From Desulfovirgula thermocuniculi DSM 16036 (GTDB taxonomy: Bacteria; Bacillota; Desulfotomaculia; Desulfotomaculales; Desulfovirgulaceae): a stretch of DNA of 63,560 bases. The DNA lies in contig NZ_KE386888.1 in the NCBI RefSeq assembly GCF_000429345.1, forward strand, positions 3,478-67,037. The letters are read 5' to 3'. The notes beneath the pieces are model-generated. The model worked only from the letters and a program-made list of their open reading frames with translations, was not told the origin of the DNA and did not search any database. The translations under genes and the position numbers were made by a program. Below, in pieces: positions 41,771-51,349 of the stretch (position 1 is the stretch's first letter; each line of letters starts with the position of its first letter).

Positions 41771-43534
41771 ATGCTGGAAGGCTTCCGGGAGCAAAAAACC
41801 GTTTTAACCGGCGCCATCAAGGAGCTGGTAGCTATAGCGCAAGAAAAGGGAAACAGCTTTGCCGTGGAACTGCTTTCCGAAAGCCTGGCCAGGCTGGCCA
41901 GTGAATCTTTCACCCTGGTGGTCATGGGTGAATTCAAGCGCGGCAAGTCAACTTTGCTCAATGCCCTTTTAGGGGCCCGCCTCTTGCCCACGGCAATTAT
42001 ACCCCTCACGGCCATTCCCACCATCATCCGCTACGGTACAGAGCCTTCGGCAAAAGTCGTCTTCCAGGACGGGCGTGTGGAGGCAGTGCCCGTTGCTGAT
42101 ATTGTGCTCTACGTGACGGAGAAAGAAAATCCGCGCAACGTGAAAAAGGTGCGGGAGGTGGAGGTTTTCTACCCTTCGCCCCTCCTTGCTGACGGGATTA
42201 TTCTGGTGGACACCCCGGGAGTCGGCTCGGCATATGCCCACAATACCGAAGTTGCCTACGGGTACCTGCCGCGGGCCGATGCCGTGATTTTTGTCATCTC
42301 CGTAGACGCCCCGCTGGGCAAGGGAGAGCTTGACTACCTGCGGGACATCCGCCACCACGTGCACAAGATTATCTTCGTGCTCAACAAGGCCGATATTGCC
42401 AGCGAGAGCGATCTGGCCGAGGCCGCCGATTTCACCCGCAACCTCCTGAAAGAGCACCTCAAACTGCAAGACATTACCCTGATGCCTCTTTCGGCACGCA
42501 CGGCCCTGGAGGGGAAGGAGAGCGGTAGTACGGAAAAAATGGCTGCCAGCGGCATGGCCGAACTGGAGCGGCTGGTGGAAGAGCTGATTAGAAATCAAAA
42601 GGGCCGCCTCATTATCTCGGCTACCGCCTCGCGGGCCCTGCGCATCTTGAATGAATTGGAGCTGGGGCTGGATATCTGGAAGCGCGGCATGGAAGAATCT
42701 ATGGAGGGCCTGGAGAAGAAAATTGCCGCCTTTCAAGCCGAGCTGGCGCATCTAGAGCAGGAGAGGGAGGACAGCATTCACCTCCTCTACCGTGATGTGG
42801 ATAAGCTGGCCGAGCGGGTGGCTGAAGATATGGCGGCCTTTGAGCGCGAGGTATTTCCCCAGCTTGCCGCGCGCCTGGAGGAATTCGTGCAGGAAACTTT
42901 TGCTAAACACTCCCTGAAGGAAACGGCCCGCTTGAGCCAGGAATACATTAAGGCCATTATCCTCGAGGTTCTGGAAAGGAAAAGAGAAGAGGAAAAAGAA
43001 GTCATGCAACAAGAGTTTGCCCGTGTAGCCCAAAGGTTTTTCAGGCGGATTGAGGAAATCGTTGACCGCCTGCTGGCAGCTTCGGCGGAGATATTCCAAG
43101 TAGAGGTGCATAAGACCGGTTATAAAGAATACATTCTTGGAGACCGTTACTTTTACTTCCACTTTTACGAGCATCCCACCTTCATCCCCGCTTTTGAAGA
43201 GCTAACCGTGACTTCCTTGCTTCCCAAATCTCTGCTCAAGAAGCACATTTTAACCAAGACCCGCGCCACGCTGGCCGAGTTGCTTAACCGTAACTGCGGA
43301 AGGGTGCGGGCGGATCTGGTAGAGAGCTTAAAGGAAAAGGTAAGGAACGTGGCCGGTGAACTGCGCCTGCGTGCCGATGCGGTGACCTTTAGCTTAAATA
43401 ATGCCCTGTCCAGGGCCCTGGAGGAGAAAAGAGCCAGCGCGGCGGAGCAGGAACAGGCCAGGGAGAGGTGGGAGAAGGAAAAGCAAAGGCTGGCCGAACT
43501 AAGAAGAAAACTCGAGGATCTGGCGGCTCTCTGA
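41771..43534 (+). CDS. Dynamin-like GTPase
   Basis: 587 residues. G1 is GEFKRGKSTLLNALLG (near residue 53), G3 is ILVDTPGVGS and G4 is FVLNKADI. The C-terminal two-thirds are long helices rich in Glu, Lys and Arg, with a more hydrophobic stretch near FHFYEHPTFIPAFEE that may touch membranes. Bacterial dynamin-like proteins remodel or protect membranes. It is the third gene of the fluoride operon, 29 bases after uspA. The link to fluoride stress is new to me. Confidence 0.88.
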   Translation: MLEGFREQKTVLTGAIKELVAIAQEKGNSFAVELLSESLARLASESFTLVVMGEFKRGKSTLLNALLGARLLPTAIIPLTAIPTIIRYGTEPSAKVVFQDGRVEAVPVADIVLYVTEKENPRNVKKVREVEVFYPSPLLADGIILVDTPGVGSAYAHNTEVAYGYLPRADAVIFVISVDAPLGKGELDYLRDIRHHVHKIIFVLNKADIASESDLAEAADFTRNLLKEHLKLQDITLMPLSARTALEGKESGSTEKMAASGMAELERLVEELIRNQKGRLIISATASRALRILNELELGLDIWKRGMEESMEGLEKKIAAFQAELAHLEQEREDSIHLLYRDVDKLAERVAEDMAAFEREVFPQLAARLEEFVQETFAKHSLKETARLSQEYIKAIILEVLERKREEEKEVMQQEFARVAQRFFRRIEEIVDRLLAASAEIFQVEVHKTGYKEYILGDRYFYFHFYEHPTFIPAFEELTVTSLLPKSLLKKHILTKTRATLAELLNRNCGRVRADLVESLKEKVRNVAGELRLRADAVTFSLNNALSRALEEKRASAAEQEQARERWEKEKQRLAELRRKLEDLAAL

Positions 43535-43552
43535 AACGCCACCGGGATAACC

Positions 43553-44059
43553 ATGGTTACCAGGTTTTGTCCTCGCTGTTACAGCGCCAATGCCGCCGAA
43601 GCCGGGACCTGCCGCCACTGCGGTGCGGCGTTGGCTTCCCCTGCTGGGGATGACTACCTGGCAAAGCTGGTTTGGGCGCTGCACCACCCGGAGCCGGAGA
43701 CAAGGGTAAGAGCGGCTGAGTTGATTGGGCGCATGGGCAAGGCTGCCTTGCCAGCGGTTGCGGCCTTGGTGCAAGCCTATACGTCTGCCGGCGATCCCTT
43801 TTTAAGGGCGGCAGTTGTTGAGGCCTGCGGCTCAATTGGCGGCGATGAGGCTTCTGAGCTGGTGCTAAAAGGCGCTGCGGATCCCAGCTACATTGTGCGC
43901 CTTTCTTCCCTGGCTGCTCTGGAGAAAGCAATTTCCACTGCGGGGGAGAAGCGCAAAAAGGAGATGGTGGATATGATACGCCACCTGGCCAAAGGCGATC
44001 CCGGCTCCGTTGTGCGGGAGAAGGCTGCGGAATTAATCAATAGGCTTGGCCTTAAGTGA
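43553..44059 (+). CDS. Zinc-ribbon plus HEAT-repeat protein
   Basis: 168 residues. An N-terminal zinc ribbon has CPRC (residues 6-9) and CRHC (about 20-23). HEAT-type repeats follow: PETRVRAAELIGRMGKAALPAV, DPFLRAAVVEACGSIGGDEA and PSYIVRLSSLAALEKA (in parts). Such proteins act as scaffolds. It follows the dynamin gene by 18 bases, so the two may interact. Function is not known. Confidence 0.8.
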   Translation: MVTRFCPRCYSANAAEAGTCRHCGAALASPAGDDYLAKLVWALHHPEPETRVRAAELIGRMGKAALPAVAALVQAYTSAGDPFLRAAVVEACGSIGGDEASELVLKGAADPSYIVRLSSLAALEKAISTAGEKRKKEMVDMIRHLAKGDPGSVVREKAAELINRLGLK

Positions 44060-44076
44060 AAGGGAGGGCACTAAAG

Positions 44077-45261
44077 GTGAATGATGAGAAAAAAGCGGTA
44101 AAGAGCCAGGCCGTCAAATTCATTGTGATTATGGGCCTGGTGAGTCTTTTTGCCGATGTGACCTATGAAGGGGCGCGGAGCATTACGGGACCCTACCTAG
44201 CCCTTTTGGGGGCTAGCGCTGCGGTAGTAGGCTTTGTATCCGGCTTAGGAGAATTTCTGGGGTACGGCCTGCGCCTTGTTTCCGGCTACCTGGCCGACCG
44301 CACGGAAAGGTACTGGCTGGTGACTGCCCTGGGCTATGCCGTAAACCTCCTGGCCGTGCCGGCCCTGGCCCTGGCCGGCCGGTGGGAGGTGGCGGCAGGG
44401 CTGTTGATACTGGAGCGGGCGGGAAAGGGCATACGCACGCCGGCCCGGGACGCCATGCTCTCCTACGCCACCTCACAGGTGGGGCGCGGCTTTGGCTTTG
44501 CCGTGCACGAGGCGCTGGACCAGATAGGGGCTGTGGGCGGGCCGCTTCTGGTGGCAGCTGCTCTTTATTTGGCCAAAGATTACCGGATCGGCTTTGCCGT
44601 TCTCATCCTGCCGGCCATTTTGGCCCTGGGAACTTTAGCTAGGGCGCGCCTGGTTTTTCCTGATCCGCGGGTTATGGAACGCTATCACGAAAAGGAGTTG
44701 TCTCCTGCTCCGCAGTTACCTCCGGTTTTTTGGCTTTACATTGCTTTTAGCGTTACCGCGGTAATGGGGTACCCGCATTTTCAGCTGCTCTCTTTTCACT
44801 TTAAGGAGCAAAGCGTTTTGCCCGATGCCTACATACCCCTCCTTTATGCCTTTGCCATGGGTATCGACGGCGGGGTAGCTTTCTTAGCTGGTTGGTGCTA
44901 CGACCGCGCAGGGCTAAGGTCTCTTTTTGTTTTTCCCCTGCTAGCCATTTTCTTGCCGTGGCTCGCCTTTTCCTCTAGCCACTGGCCGGCAGTGGCGGGA
45001 ATGATTATTTGGGGTGCCCTGATGGGCCTGCAGGAGGCCACCATGCGGGCGGCGGTGGCCGACATGACCCCGCCCCGGCAGCGCGGTCTGGCCTACGGCA
45101 TTTTCAACACGGCTTACGGCGCGGCATGGTTTGCAGGCAGCGCCGCCCTGGGTTTTCTCTACGACCGGTTACCGGGATATATAGCGCCTTTTGTAACGGC
45201 CTTGCAGCTACTGGCGGCAGCCTTACTTCTTTTTACGCTGAAGCTGGCAAAAAAATCTTGA
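44077..45261 (+). CDS. MFS transporter
   Basis: About 394 residues with 12 membrane helices. Typical motif-A-like sequence is in VSGYLADRTERYW; RAGKGIRTPARDAML recalls drug/sugar exporters of the same type. The GTG at 44077 follows GGGAGGGC; a GTG at 44056 is also open. Last gene of the fluoride operon. The trp promoter -35 overlaps its stop codon. Substrate unknown. Confidence 0.88.
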   Translation: MNDEKKAVKSQAVKFIVIMGLVSLFADVTYEGARSITGPYLALLGASAAVVGFVSGLGEFLGYGLRLVSGYLADRTERYWLVTALGYAVNLLAVPALALAGRWEVAAGLLILERAGKGIRTPARDAMLSYATSQVGRGFGFAVHEALDQIGAVGGPLLVAAALYLAKDYRIGFAVLILPAILALGTLARARLVFPDPRVMERYHEKELSPAPQLPPVFWLYIAFSVTAVMGYPHFQLLSFHFKEQSVLPDAYIPLLYAFAMGIDGGVAFLAGWCYDRAGLRSLFVFPLLAIFLPWLAFSSSHWPAVAGMIIWGALMGLQEATMRAAVADMTPPRQRGLAYGIFNTAYGAAWFAGSAALGFLYDRLPGYIAPFVTALQLLAAALLLFTLKLAKKS

Positions 45262-45287
45262 CCCCGTGTACCGGCTCATGGTAATAT
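45258..45287 (+). promoter_or_regulatory. trp operon promoter
   Basis: TTGACC (45258-45263), 18-base spacer, TAATAT (45282-45287). It overlaps the end of the MFS gene. It lies about 30 bases before the GAG-repeat leader. Confidence 0.65.
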
Positions 45288-45316
45288 GGCCTTGTAAGTG
45301 AGGAACAACCGCATAA

Positions 45317-45370
45317 GAGGGCGACGAGCTGAGGAGAGTTGAGCCTGAGGGGAGCTTCAGATGAGCCGAG
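45317..45370 (+). promoter_or_regulatory. MtrB (trp RNA-binding attenuation protein) binding site
   Basis: GAG triplets start at 45317, 45326, 45331, 45336, 45341, 45347, 45352, 45363 and 45368, with CAG at 45358. From 45326 onward the gaps are 2 or 3 bases. This is the pattern bound by the 11-mer MtrB ring when loaded with Trp. The last two triplets lie in ATGAGC...GGCG (45361-45373), which can pair with CGCC...GCTCAT (45399-45411) to form an antiterminator. mtrB itself is not in the window. Confidence 0.85.
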
Positions 45371-45399
45371 GCGGGCCTTTTGCTGGTAACGGCAGATGC

Positions 45400-45429
45400 G
45401 CCGGTGCTCATGTGGAGCACCGGCTTTTT
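45400..45429 (+). terminator. trp attenuator terminator
   Basis: GCCGGTGCTC (45400-45409) pairs perfectly with GAGCACCGGC (45415-45424), followed by TTTTT. Its 5' arm overlaps the antiterminator described upstream, so MtrB binding would favour termination. Confidence 0.92.
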
Positions 45430-45452
45430 GCGTTTGTAATGGGGGTGAAAGG

Positions 45453-47006
45453 GTGTTTTTCCCCACCAGGGACGATTATGCGCGGCTGGCCGGGGAATAC
45501 CGCCTGGTGCCTGTAGCCAAGGAACTGGGGGCGGACACGGAAACTCCGGTAACCCTTTATGCCCGCTTCCGGGAGCGAGAATTTTCCTTTCTCCTGGAAA
45601 GCGTGGAGGGTAGCGAGAAGCTGGCCAGGTACTCTTTCGTCGGCATAGAGCCACTGGCCGTCTACCGCCACAGGGGAAGGGTGGGTGAGTTCGTTGCCCC
45701 ACCGGGCGCCTTCCGGGAAAATCTTGTCGTTGCGCTTGCGCAGGGTGGCCTGACCCCGCAGGAGAGGCCGAAAGGCTCGCTGGTGGTTGAAGGCAGCCCT
45801 GTCGAGATCTTGAAGTGGGTAATGCGCTTTTTCGGCGCACCTGCCCTGCCGGGACTGCCCCGCTTTTACGGGGGGGCGGTGGGCTACCTGGGCTATGACC
45901 TGGTACGCTGGCTGGAACGCCTGCCCGCCGTGGCCGAAGACGATCTGGGCTTGCCCGAGGTGTTCCTGGTTTTCACCGGCACCCTGCTCATCCTCGATCA
46001 CCTGAAGCACACGTTGCAGGTCGTGGTGAACACCCTGCCGGGCGCCGGGAGGGGGAGGGAGTACGAAGAGGCGGTGGGGCGGATCGAGCAGGTTTGCCGC
46101 TTGATGGAGGAAGAGGCCCCTCTTGGCGCCGGTAAGCCCGGCCTGCACCTGGAGCCGGACCGCTCCGGCTGCCCGGCTCTGACGCGGTCCAACATGAGCG
46201 CGGAAGAATTCGTCTCGCGGGTGCACAAGGCCAAAGAATACATCCGCAAAGGGGATATATTGCAGGTGGTCCTCTCGCAGCGCCTGCAGGTGCCCTTTGA
46301 AGGAGACGCCTTTGCCGCCTACCGCCTGCTCCGCCGCCTGAACCCCTCGCCGTACTTGTATTACTTACAGCTGGGGGATCTGATCATAGCCGGCTCTTCG
46401 CCGGAGATGCTCTTGCGGGTCGAAGGGGGGGAGGCGGAAACGCGCCCCATTGCCGGCACGCGGCCCCGGGGAAAGGATGCCCTCCAGGATGAGCTTTTGG
46501 CAAAAGAACTCCTGGCCGACCCCAAAGAAAAGGCGGAGCACGTCATGCTGGTGGACCTGGGCCGCAACGACCTGGGAAGGGTGTGCCAGCCGGGTACGGT
46601 AACCGTACCCCAGTTCATGGTAGTGGAAAGGTACTCCCATGTCATGCACCTGGTTTCTTCCGTGCGGGGCAAGCTGGCCCCCGGGAAGACGTCCCTGGAT
46701 GCCCTGTGGGCGTGCTTTCCTGCCGGTACCGTTTCCGGGGCCCCCAAGGTGCGGGCCATGGAAATCATCGAAGAGCTGGAGCCCCAGAGGCGCGGCCCTT
46801 ACGCCGGGGCGGTGGGGTACTTAGGTTACAACGGCAACCTGGACATGGCCATTACCATCCGTACCCTTATCTTCCACCGCAGCCGGGCTTACGTGCAGGC
46901 CGGGGCGGGTATTGTGGCGGATTCAGACCCGGAGAGGGAGTACCAGGAAACCGTGAACAAGGCCATGGCCCTGCTGTGCGTGCTGGAGTCCTTAAAGAGC
47001 GGCTAA
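45453..47006 (+). CDS. trpE: Anthranilate synthase component I
   Basis: About 517 residues. The Trp feedback motif LLES is in [19 protein letters not shown]. The chorismate-binding domain shows [42 protein letters not shown] and [21 protein letters not shown] at 45453 follows GGGGGTGAAAG. Makes anthranilate from chorismate with TrpG. First structural gene of the trp operon. Confidence 0.95.
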   Translation: MFFPTRDDYARLAGEYRLVPVAKELGADTETPVTLYARFREREFSFLLESVEGSEKLARYSFVGIEPLAVYRHRGRVGEFVAPPGAFRENLVVALAQGGLTPQERPKGSLVVEGSPVEILKWVMRFFGAPALPGLPRFYGGAVGYLGYDLVRWLERLPAVAEDDLGLPEVFLVFTGTLLILDHLKHTLQVVVNTLPGAGRGREYEEAVGRIEQVCRLMEEEAPLGAGKPGLHLEPDRSGCPALTRSNMSAEEFVSRVHKAKEYIRKGDILQVVLSQRLQVPFEGDAFAAYRLLRRLNPSPYLYYLQLGDLIIAGSSPEMLLRVEGGEAETRPIAGTRPRGKDALQDELLAKELLADPKEKAEHVMLVDLGRNDLGRVCQPGTVTVPQFMVVERYSHVMHLVSSVRGKLAPGKTSLDALWACFPAGTVSGAPKVRAMEIIEELEPQRRGPYAGAVGYLGYNGNLDMAITIRTLIFHRSRAYVQAGAGIVADSDPEREYQETVNKAMALLCVLESLKSG

Positions 47007-47026
47007 GAGGGAGGGAGGTGGGAAAA

Positions 47027-47677
47027 ATGCCCTCAGGTGCCCTGCGGCTGCTCATCATCGACAACTACGATTCTTTTACCTACAACCTGGTGCAATACTT
47101 TGGAGAGCTGGGCGTTCCGGTGGAGGTCTGGCGCAACGATGAGATAACCGTAGAGGAGATCGAGGCCCGCTCTCCCACCCACCTGGTTATCTCCCCGGGG
47201 CCGGGCGGCCCTGAAGAAGCCGGGGTAACTCTGGAGGCGGTGAAGCGCCTGGCCGGCAGGGTGCCCATCCTGGGAGTGTGCCTGGGGCATCAGGCCATCG
47301 GCCGGGCTTTTGGGGGAAGGGTGGTGCTGGCCGGGCGCCTCATGCACGGCAAAACATCGCCCGTTTACCACGACGGGCGCACGCTGTTTGCCGGGCTGCC
47401 TTCTCCCTTTGTGGCCACCAGGTATCATTCCCTCCTGGTAGACGCCCGGAGTATCCCCCCCTGCCTGGAGGTCAGCGCCTGGACGGCAGAAGGCGAGGTT
47501 ATGGGTTTAAGGCACCGGCACTTTGCCGTGGAGGGAGTGCAGTTTCACCCGGAATCAATTCTTACGGAGCACGGGCGGGAACTGCTGGCCAATTTTCTGC
47601 GCCACCGCGCGGGCTCTTGGGCCGGGAGCGTACGGGTAAAAACTTCGTTTGCGCGGAGAGGAGATGAGCGCTCGTGA
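47027..47677 (+). CDS. trpG: Anthranilate synthase component II (glutamine amidotransferase)
   Basis: 216 residues. Class I GATase triad: Cys in [14 protein letters not shown], His and Glu in VQFHPESIL. It supplies ammonia to TrpE and, in many bacteria, to PabB as well. ATG at 47027 follows GGGAGGTGGG. Overlaps trpD by four bases. Confidence 0.94.
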   Translation: MPSGALRLLIIDNYDSFTYNLVQYFGELGVPVEVWRNDEITVEEIEARSPTHLVISPGPGGPEEAGVTLEAVKRLAGRVPILGVCLGHQAIGRAFGGRVVLAGRLMHGKTSPVYHDGRTLFAGLPSPFVATRYHSLLVDARSIPPCLEVSAWTAEGEVMGLRHRHFAVEGVQFHPESILTEHGRELLANFLRHRAGSWAGSVRVKTSFARRGDERS

Positions 47678-48708
47678 TCCGGGAAGCTATCGCAAGGCTG
47701 ATAGCCAAAAGCGACCTCAGCGAAACCGAAGCCGAGCAGGTCATGGACGAGATCATGTCCGGGCAGGCCACCGCCGCCCAGATTGGCGCCTTTCTCACCG
47801 CCCTGCGCTTAAAGGGCGAGACGGCGGCGGAGATAACCGGCTTTGCCCGGGCCATGCGCCGCCACGCCGTGCAGGTGCGCACGCGGCACCCCCTGGTGGT
47901 GGACACCTGCGGTACTGGGGGTGACGGCAGCGGCACCTTTAACATCTCCACCGCCGCAGCGCTCGTGGTGGCCGGGGCGGGCGTTCCGGTGGCCAAACAC
48001 GGTAACCGCTCGGTTTCCAGCCGCTGCGGCTCGGCCGATGTGCTGGAGGCCCTGGGGGTAAATTTAGAGCTTTCGCCGCCGGCCCTGGAGGAATGCCTGG
48101 ATAGGGTGGGCATTGCTTTTCTCTTTGCGCCGGTGCTGCACGTGGCCATGAAGCACGCTGCCGGCCCGCGGCGGGAGATTGGCATCCGCACGGTTTTTAA
48201 CATCCTGGGACCTTTGACCAACCCTGCGGGCGCCCAGGCGCAGGTGGTGGGGGTTTACGACCCCGCTCTTGTGCCCCTTATGGCACGGGTGCTGGTGCGG
48301 CTGGGCACGCGGCGCGCCTTTGTGGTACACGGAGCCGGTGGCACAGACGAAGTTTCCCTGGCCGGCCCGGCAGTGGTGGCCGAAATTAAAGGGGACGAGA
48401 TAAGCGAGTACCTTCTGGACCCCGCAGATTTCGGCTTTGCGCGCGCTCCCGTGGAGGCCCTGGCAGGAGGTACACCCACGGAAAATGCCGCTCTCGTCAG
48501 GGAGGTTTTGCGGGGCGCCCCCGGGCCCCGCCGGGATGCGGTGCTCATCAACGCTGCCCTGGGCCTGGTGGCAGCCGGCAGGGCTGCCGACCTGCGGGAG
48601 GGCCTGTACCTAGCCGCCGCAAGCATTGACGGCGGTGCGGCGCTGGCCAAGCTGGAGGAGCTGGTTTCCTTCACCAACCGTGCCGCGCGGCAGGTGGCCA
48701 GCCTGTGA
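47674..48708 (+). CDS. trpD: Anthranilate phosphoribosyltransferase
   Basis: 344 residues. The PRPP-binding [15 protein letters not shown] is present, plus [21 protein letters not shown] and [12 protein letters not shown]. Transfers phosphoribose to anthranilate. GTG start overlapping trpG. Confidence 0.95.
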   Translation: MIREAIARLIAKSDLSETEAEQVMDEIMSGQATAAQIGAFLTALRLKGETAAEITGFARAMRRHAVQVRTRHPLVVDTCGTGGDGSGTFNISTAAALVVAGAGVPVAKHGNRSVSSRCGSADVLEALGVNLELSPPALEECLDRVGIAFLFAPVLHVAMKHAAGPRREIGIRTVFNILGPLTNPAGAQAQVVGVYDPALVPLMARVLVRLGTRRAFVVHGAGGTDEVSLAGPAVVAEIKGDEISEYLLDPADFGFARAPVEALAGGTPTENAALVREVLRGAPGPRRDAVLINAALGLVAAGRAADLREGLYLAAASIDGGAALAKLEELVSFTNRAARQVASL

Positions 48709-49487
48709 TACTGGAAAAAATCGTGGCCCAAAAGAAAAGGGAGGTTCAGCGCCGCCAGGAAGTGCGCCCCCTGGCCGGCCTCGTAGCCGCCGTGGGAGAT
48801 TTGCCCCCTCCCCGGGACCTGGCCGGGGCCCTGAGGCACCCGGGGGAAGTGAGCCTCATTGCCGAAGTCAAGCGGGCCTCCCCATCAAAGGGATGGCTGA
48901 GGAAGGGGTTAAAGCCGGTGGAGCTGGTGCGCCTGTACAGCCGCGCGGGGGCGCGGGCCATTTCCGTGCTTACTGATAACGCTTTCTTTTACGGCCACCG
49001 TTTTTTCCTTCCCCTGCTGAGAAGGGAAACGCAGCTGCCCCTTTTAATGAAGGACTTTATCGTAGACCCGTACCAGATTTACGAAGCGCGCTGGCTGGGG
49101 GCCGATGCCGTCCTGCTCATAGCCTCCATTTTGGACGACGGGAAGCTGCGGAGTTTTCAGCATCTGGCCGGCGAGCTGGGATTAAGTTGCCTGGTGGAGG
49201 TGCACACGTCGGCAGAGCTAGGGCGCGCCCTCGATTCCGGCGCCCGCATGGTGGGCATCAACAACCGGGACCTGCGCACCTTTACCGTGGACCTTGCCAC
49301 CACCTTTCGCCTGCGGGAGGAAATAAGCGACCCGGAAGTGGTGGTGGTCAGCGAAAGCGGTATTGCCTCGCGGCGGGAGATGCTGGCGCTGCTGGAGCAC
49401 CGCGTTGACGCCGCCCTGGTGGGGGAGGCGCTGGTAACTGCTCCCGATCCGGAGCAAAAAGTAAAGGAGCTCCTGGGTAGCGCGTGA
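48705..49487 (+). CDS. trpC: Indole-3-glycerol phosphate synthase
   Basis: 260 residues, TIM barrel. Landmarks are IAEVKRASPSKGWL, KDFIVDPYQIYEARWLGADAVLLI, VGINNRDLRTFTVD and SESGIASRREM. GTG start overlapping trpD by four bases. Confidence 0.95.
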   Translation: MILEKIVAQKKREVQRRQEVRPLAGLVAAVGDLPPPRDLAGALRHPGEVSLIAEVKRASPSKGWLRKGLKPVELVRLYSRAGARAISVLTDNAFFYGHRFFLPLLRRETQLPLLMKDFIVDPYQIYEARWLGADAVLLIASILDDGKLRSFQHLAGELGLSCLVEVHTSAELGRALDSGARMVGINNRDLRTFTVDLATTFRLREEISDPEVVVVSESGIASRREMLALLEHRVDAALVGEALVTAPDPEQKVKELLGSA

Positions 49488-49501
49488 GGAGGGAGGGCAC
49501 C

Positions 49502-50122
49502 GTGGTGAGGGTGAAGATCTGCGGGATAACAAACCTTGAGGATGCCCTCCTGGCGGTGGAAGCAGGGGCAGATGCCCTAGGGTTTGTCTTTGCTCCCAGC
49601 CCCCGCCGCGTGACCCCCCAGGAGGCGGGGCGAATTTGCCGCGAGCTGCCGCCTTTTGTAGTGCGCGTGGGCGTGTTTGTGGATGCCCCTCTGGAGGAGG
49701 TGCGGGCGGTGGCGGAGTCCTGCGGCCTGGATGCCGTGCAACTGCACGGCAGCGAGCCTCCGGAGTATTGCCGCGGGGTGGGGCGCAGGGTAATTAAAGC
49801 CTTGCGCGTCAGGGAATCCCTTGACGCGGCTTCCCTTAAGGCCTACCCGGTGCAGGCGTTCCTGCTGGACACTTACGATGCCGCGCGTCCCGGGGGCACG
49901 GGCAGGAGCTTTGACTGGGAGCTGGTAAGAGACCTGAGGTTTCCCAGGCCCTTTATCCTTGCCGGTGGCCTTACGCCCGCGAACGTGGCCCGGGCCGTGG
50001 CCCTTCTCAAGCCGTACGGGGTTGACGTTTCCAGCGGTGTGGAAAGGGAGGGGCAGCCGGGCAGGAAGGACCCCCAAAAGGTGAAGCTTTTCATTGCGGA
50101 AGCTAAAAAGGCGGTGCTTTGA
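49502..50122 (+). CDS. trpF: Phosphoribosylanthranilate isomerase
   Basis: About 206 residues. Active-site Cys in VKICGITNLEDAL and Asp in FLLDTYDAARPGGTGRSFDW; GGLTPANVARAV follows. GTG at 49502 has GGAGGGAGGG upstream. It overlaps nothing and trpB follows by 12 bases. Confidence 0.95.
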   Translation: MVRVKICGITNLEDALLAVEAGADALGFVFAPSPRRVTPQEAGRICRELPPFVVRVGVFVDAPLEEVRAVAESCGLDAVQLHGSEPPEYCRGVGRRVIKALRVRESLDAASLKAYPVQAFLLDTYDAARPGGTGRSFDWELVRDLRFPRPFILAGGLTPANVARAVALLKPYGVDVSSGVEREGQPGRKDPQKVKLFIAEAKKAVL

Positions 50123-50134
50123 GAAAGGAGGACC

Positions 50135-51349
50135 ATGGCGGTGTCGTTGCCGGACGAGAGAGGCTACTTCGGTCCTTTTGGCGGGCGCTTTGTCCCCGAA
50201 ACCCTCATGCCGGCGCTGGAGGAGCTTGCCGCGGCCTACCAAGAGGCCCGGCAGGACCCTTCCTTTTGGAAGGAGCTGGATTACTATCTCGTGCACTACG
50301 CCGGGCGCCCCACACCCCTGTACTTTGCCCGCCGCTTGACAGCGCAATGCGGGGGGGCGCGCATTTATCTAAAGAGAGAGGATTTAAATCACACCGGGGC
50401 GCACAAGATCAATAACACGCTGGGGCAGATCTTGCTTGCCAGGCGTATGGGCAAGAAGCGCGTCATTGCCGAAACGGGAGCCGGCCAGCACGGGGTGGCT
50501 ACGGCCACCGCAGCCGCCCTTTTTGCCCTGGAGTGCGTTATCTACATGGGGGAAGAAGACATGGCCAGGCAGGCCTTAAACGTTTTCCGCATGTCCCTCC
50601 TGGGGGCACGCGTCGTCCCCGTGAGGGCCGGCAGCCGCACCCTGAAGGACGCCATGAACGAGGCCATGCGGGACTGGGTAACCAACGTGCGTACCACCCA
50701 TTACCTGGTGGGCTCCACAGCCGGCCCCCACCCTTACCCCGTCATGGTGAGGGATTTCCAGCGGGTAATCGGCGAAGAAGTGCGCCGCCAGATTCTGGAA
50801 CTGGAAGGGAGGCTGCCCGACGTGATCGTGGCCTGCGTGGGCGGGGGAAGCAACGCCATGGGCATCTTTTACCCCTTCCTGGGGGATGAGGGGGTGAGGC
50901 TGGTGGGGGTGGAGGCGGCAGGAGAAGGCCTGGAGACGGGACGGCACGCGGCTACTTTGAACTGCGGCCGGCCGGGTATCCTGCACGGGGCAAAAACCTA
51001 TGTGCTCCAGGACGAAGACGGCCAGATCCAGCTTGCCCACTCCATTTCTGCCGGCCTGGACTACCCGGGCGTGGGCCCCGAGCACAGCTATTTAAAGGAA
51101 ACGGGGCGGGTTACCTATACCGCCGTGACCGACCGGGAGGCCCTGGAGGCATTCTTACTGCTGGCGCGTACCGAAGGGATCATCCCCGCCCTGGAAAGCG
51201 CCCACGCCTTGGCGCAGGCCGTCAGGCTGGCCGGGGAAATGCCAAGAGATGCCATTGTGGTGGTCAACTTGTCGGGCCGCGGGGACAAGGACGTGCAGTC
51301 CGTGGCCGCAGTGCTGGGAGGGGAGAAGAATGGGCTGCCGACGCATTGA
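50135..51349 (+). CDS. trpB: Tryptophan synthase beta subunit
   Basis: 404 residues, TrpB1 type. PLP lysine is in [28 protein letters not shown] and [15 protein letters not shown] are also present. Joins indole and serine. ATG-proximal AAAGGAGGACC ribosome site. Overlaps trpA by about 20 bases. Confidence 0.96.
   Translation: MAVSLPDERGYFGPFGGRFVPETLMPALEELAAAYQEARQDPSFWKELDYYLVHYAGRPTPLYFARRLTAQCGGARIYLKREDLNHTGAHKINNTLGQILLARRMGKKRVIAETGAGQHGVATATAAALFALECVIYMGEEDMARQALNVFRMSLLGARVVPVRAGSRTLKDAMNEAMRDWVTNVRTTHYLVGSTAGPHPYPVMVRDFQRVIGEEVRRQILELEGRLPDVIVACVGGGSNAMGIFYPFLGDEGVRLVGVEAAGEGLETGRHAATLNCGRPGILHGAKTYVLQDEDGQIQLAHSISAGLDYPGVGPEHSYLKETGRVTYTAVTDREALEAFLLLARTEGIIPALESAHALAQAVRLAGEMPRDAIVVVNLSGRGDKDVQSVAAVLGGEKNGLPTH

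Noticed and set aside
45396-45452. trpE starting inside the leader terminator
   Set aside because: The extra codons come from the attenuator hairpin, and the ribosome site points to the GTG at 45453.
46583-47026. Long N-terminal extension of trpG
   Set aside because: This part is an out-of-frame reading of trpE. The ATG at 47027 has a strong ribosome site and gives the normal TrpG length.
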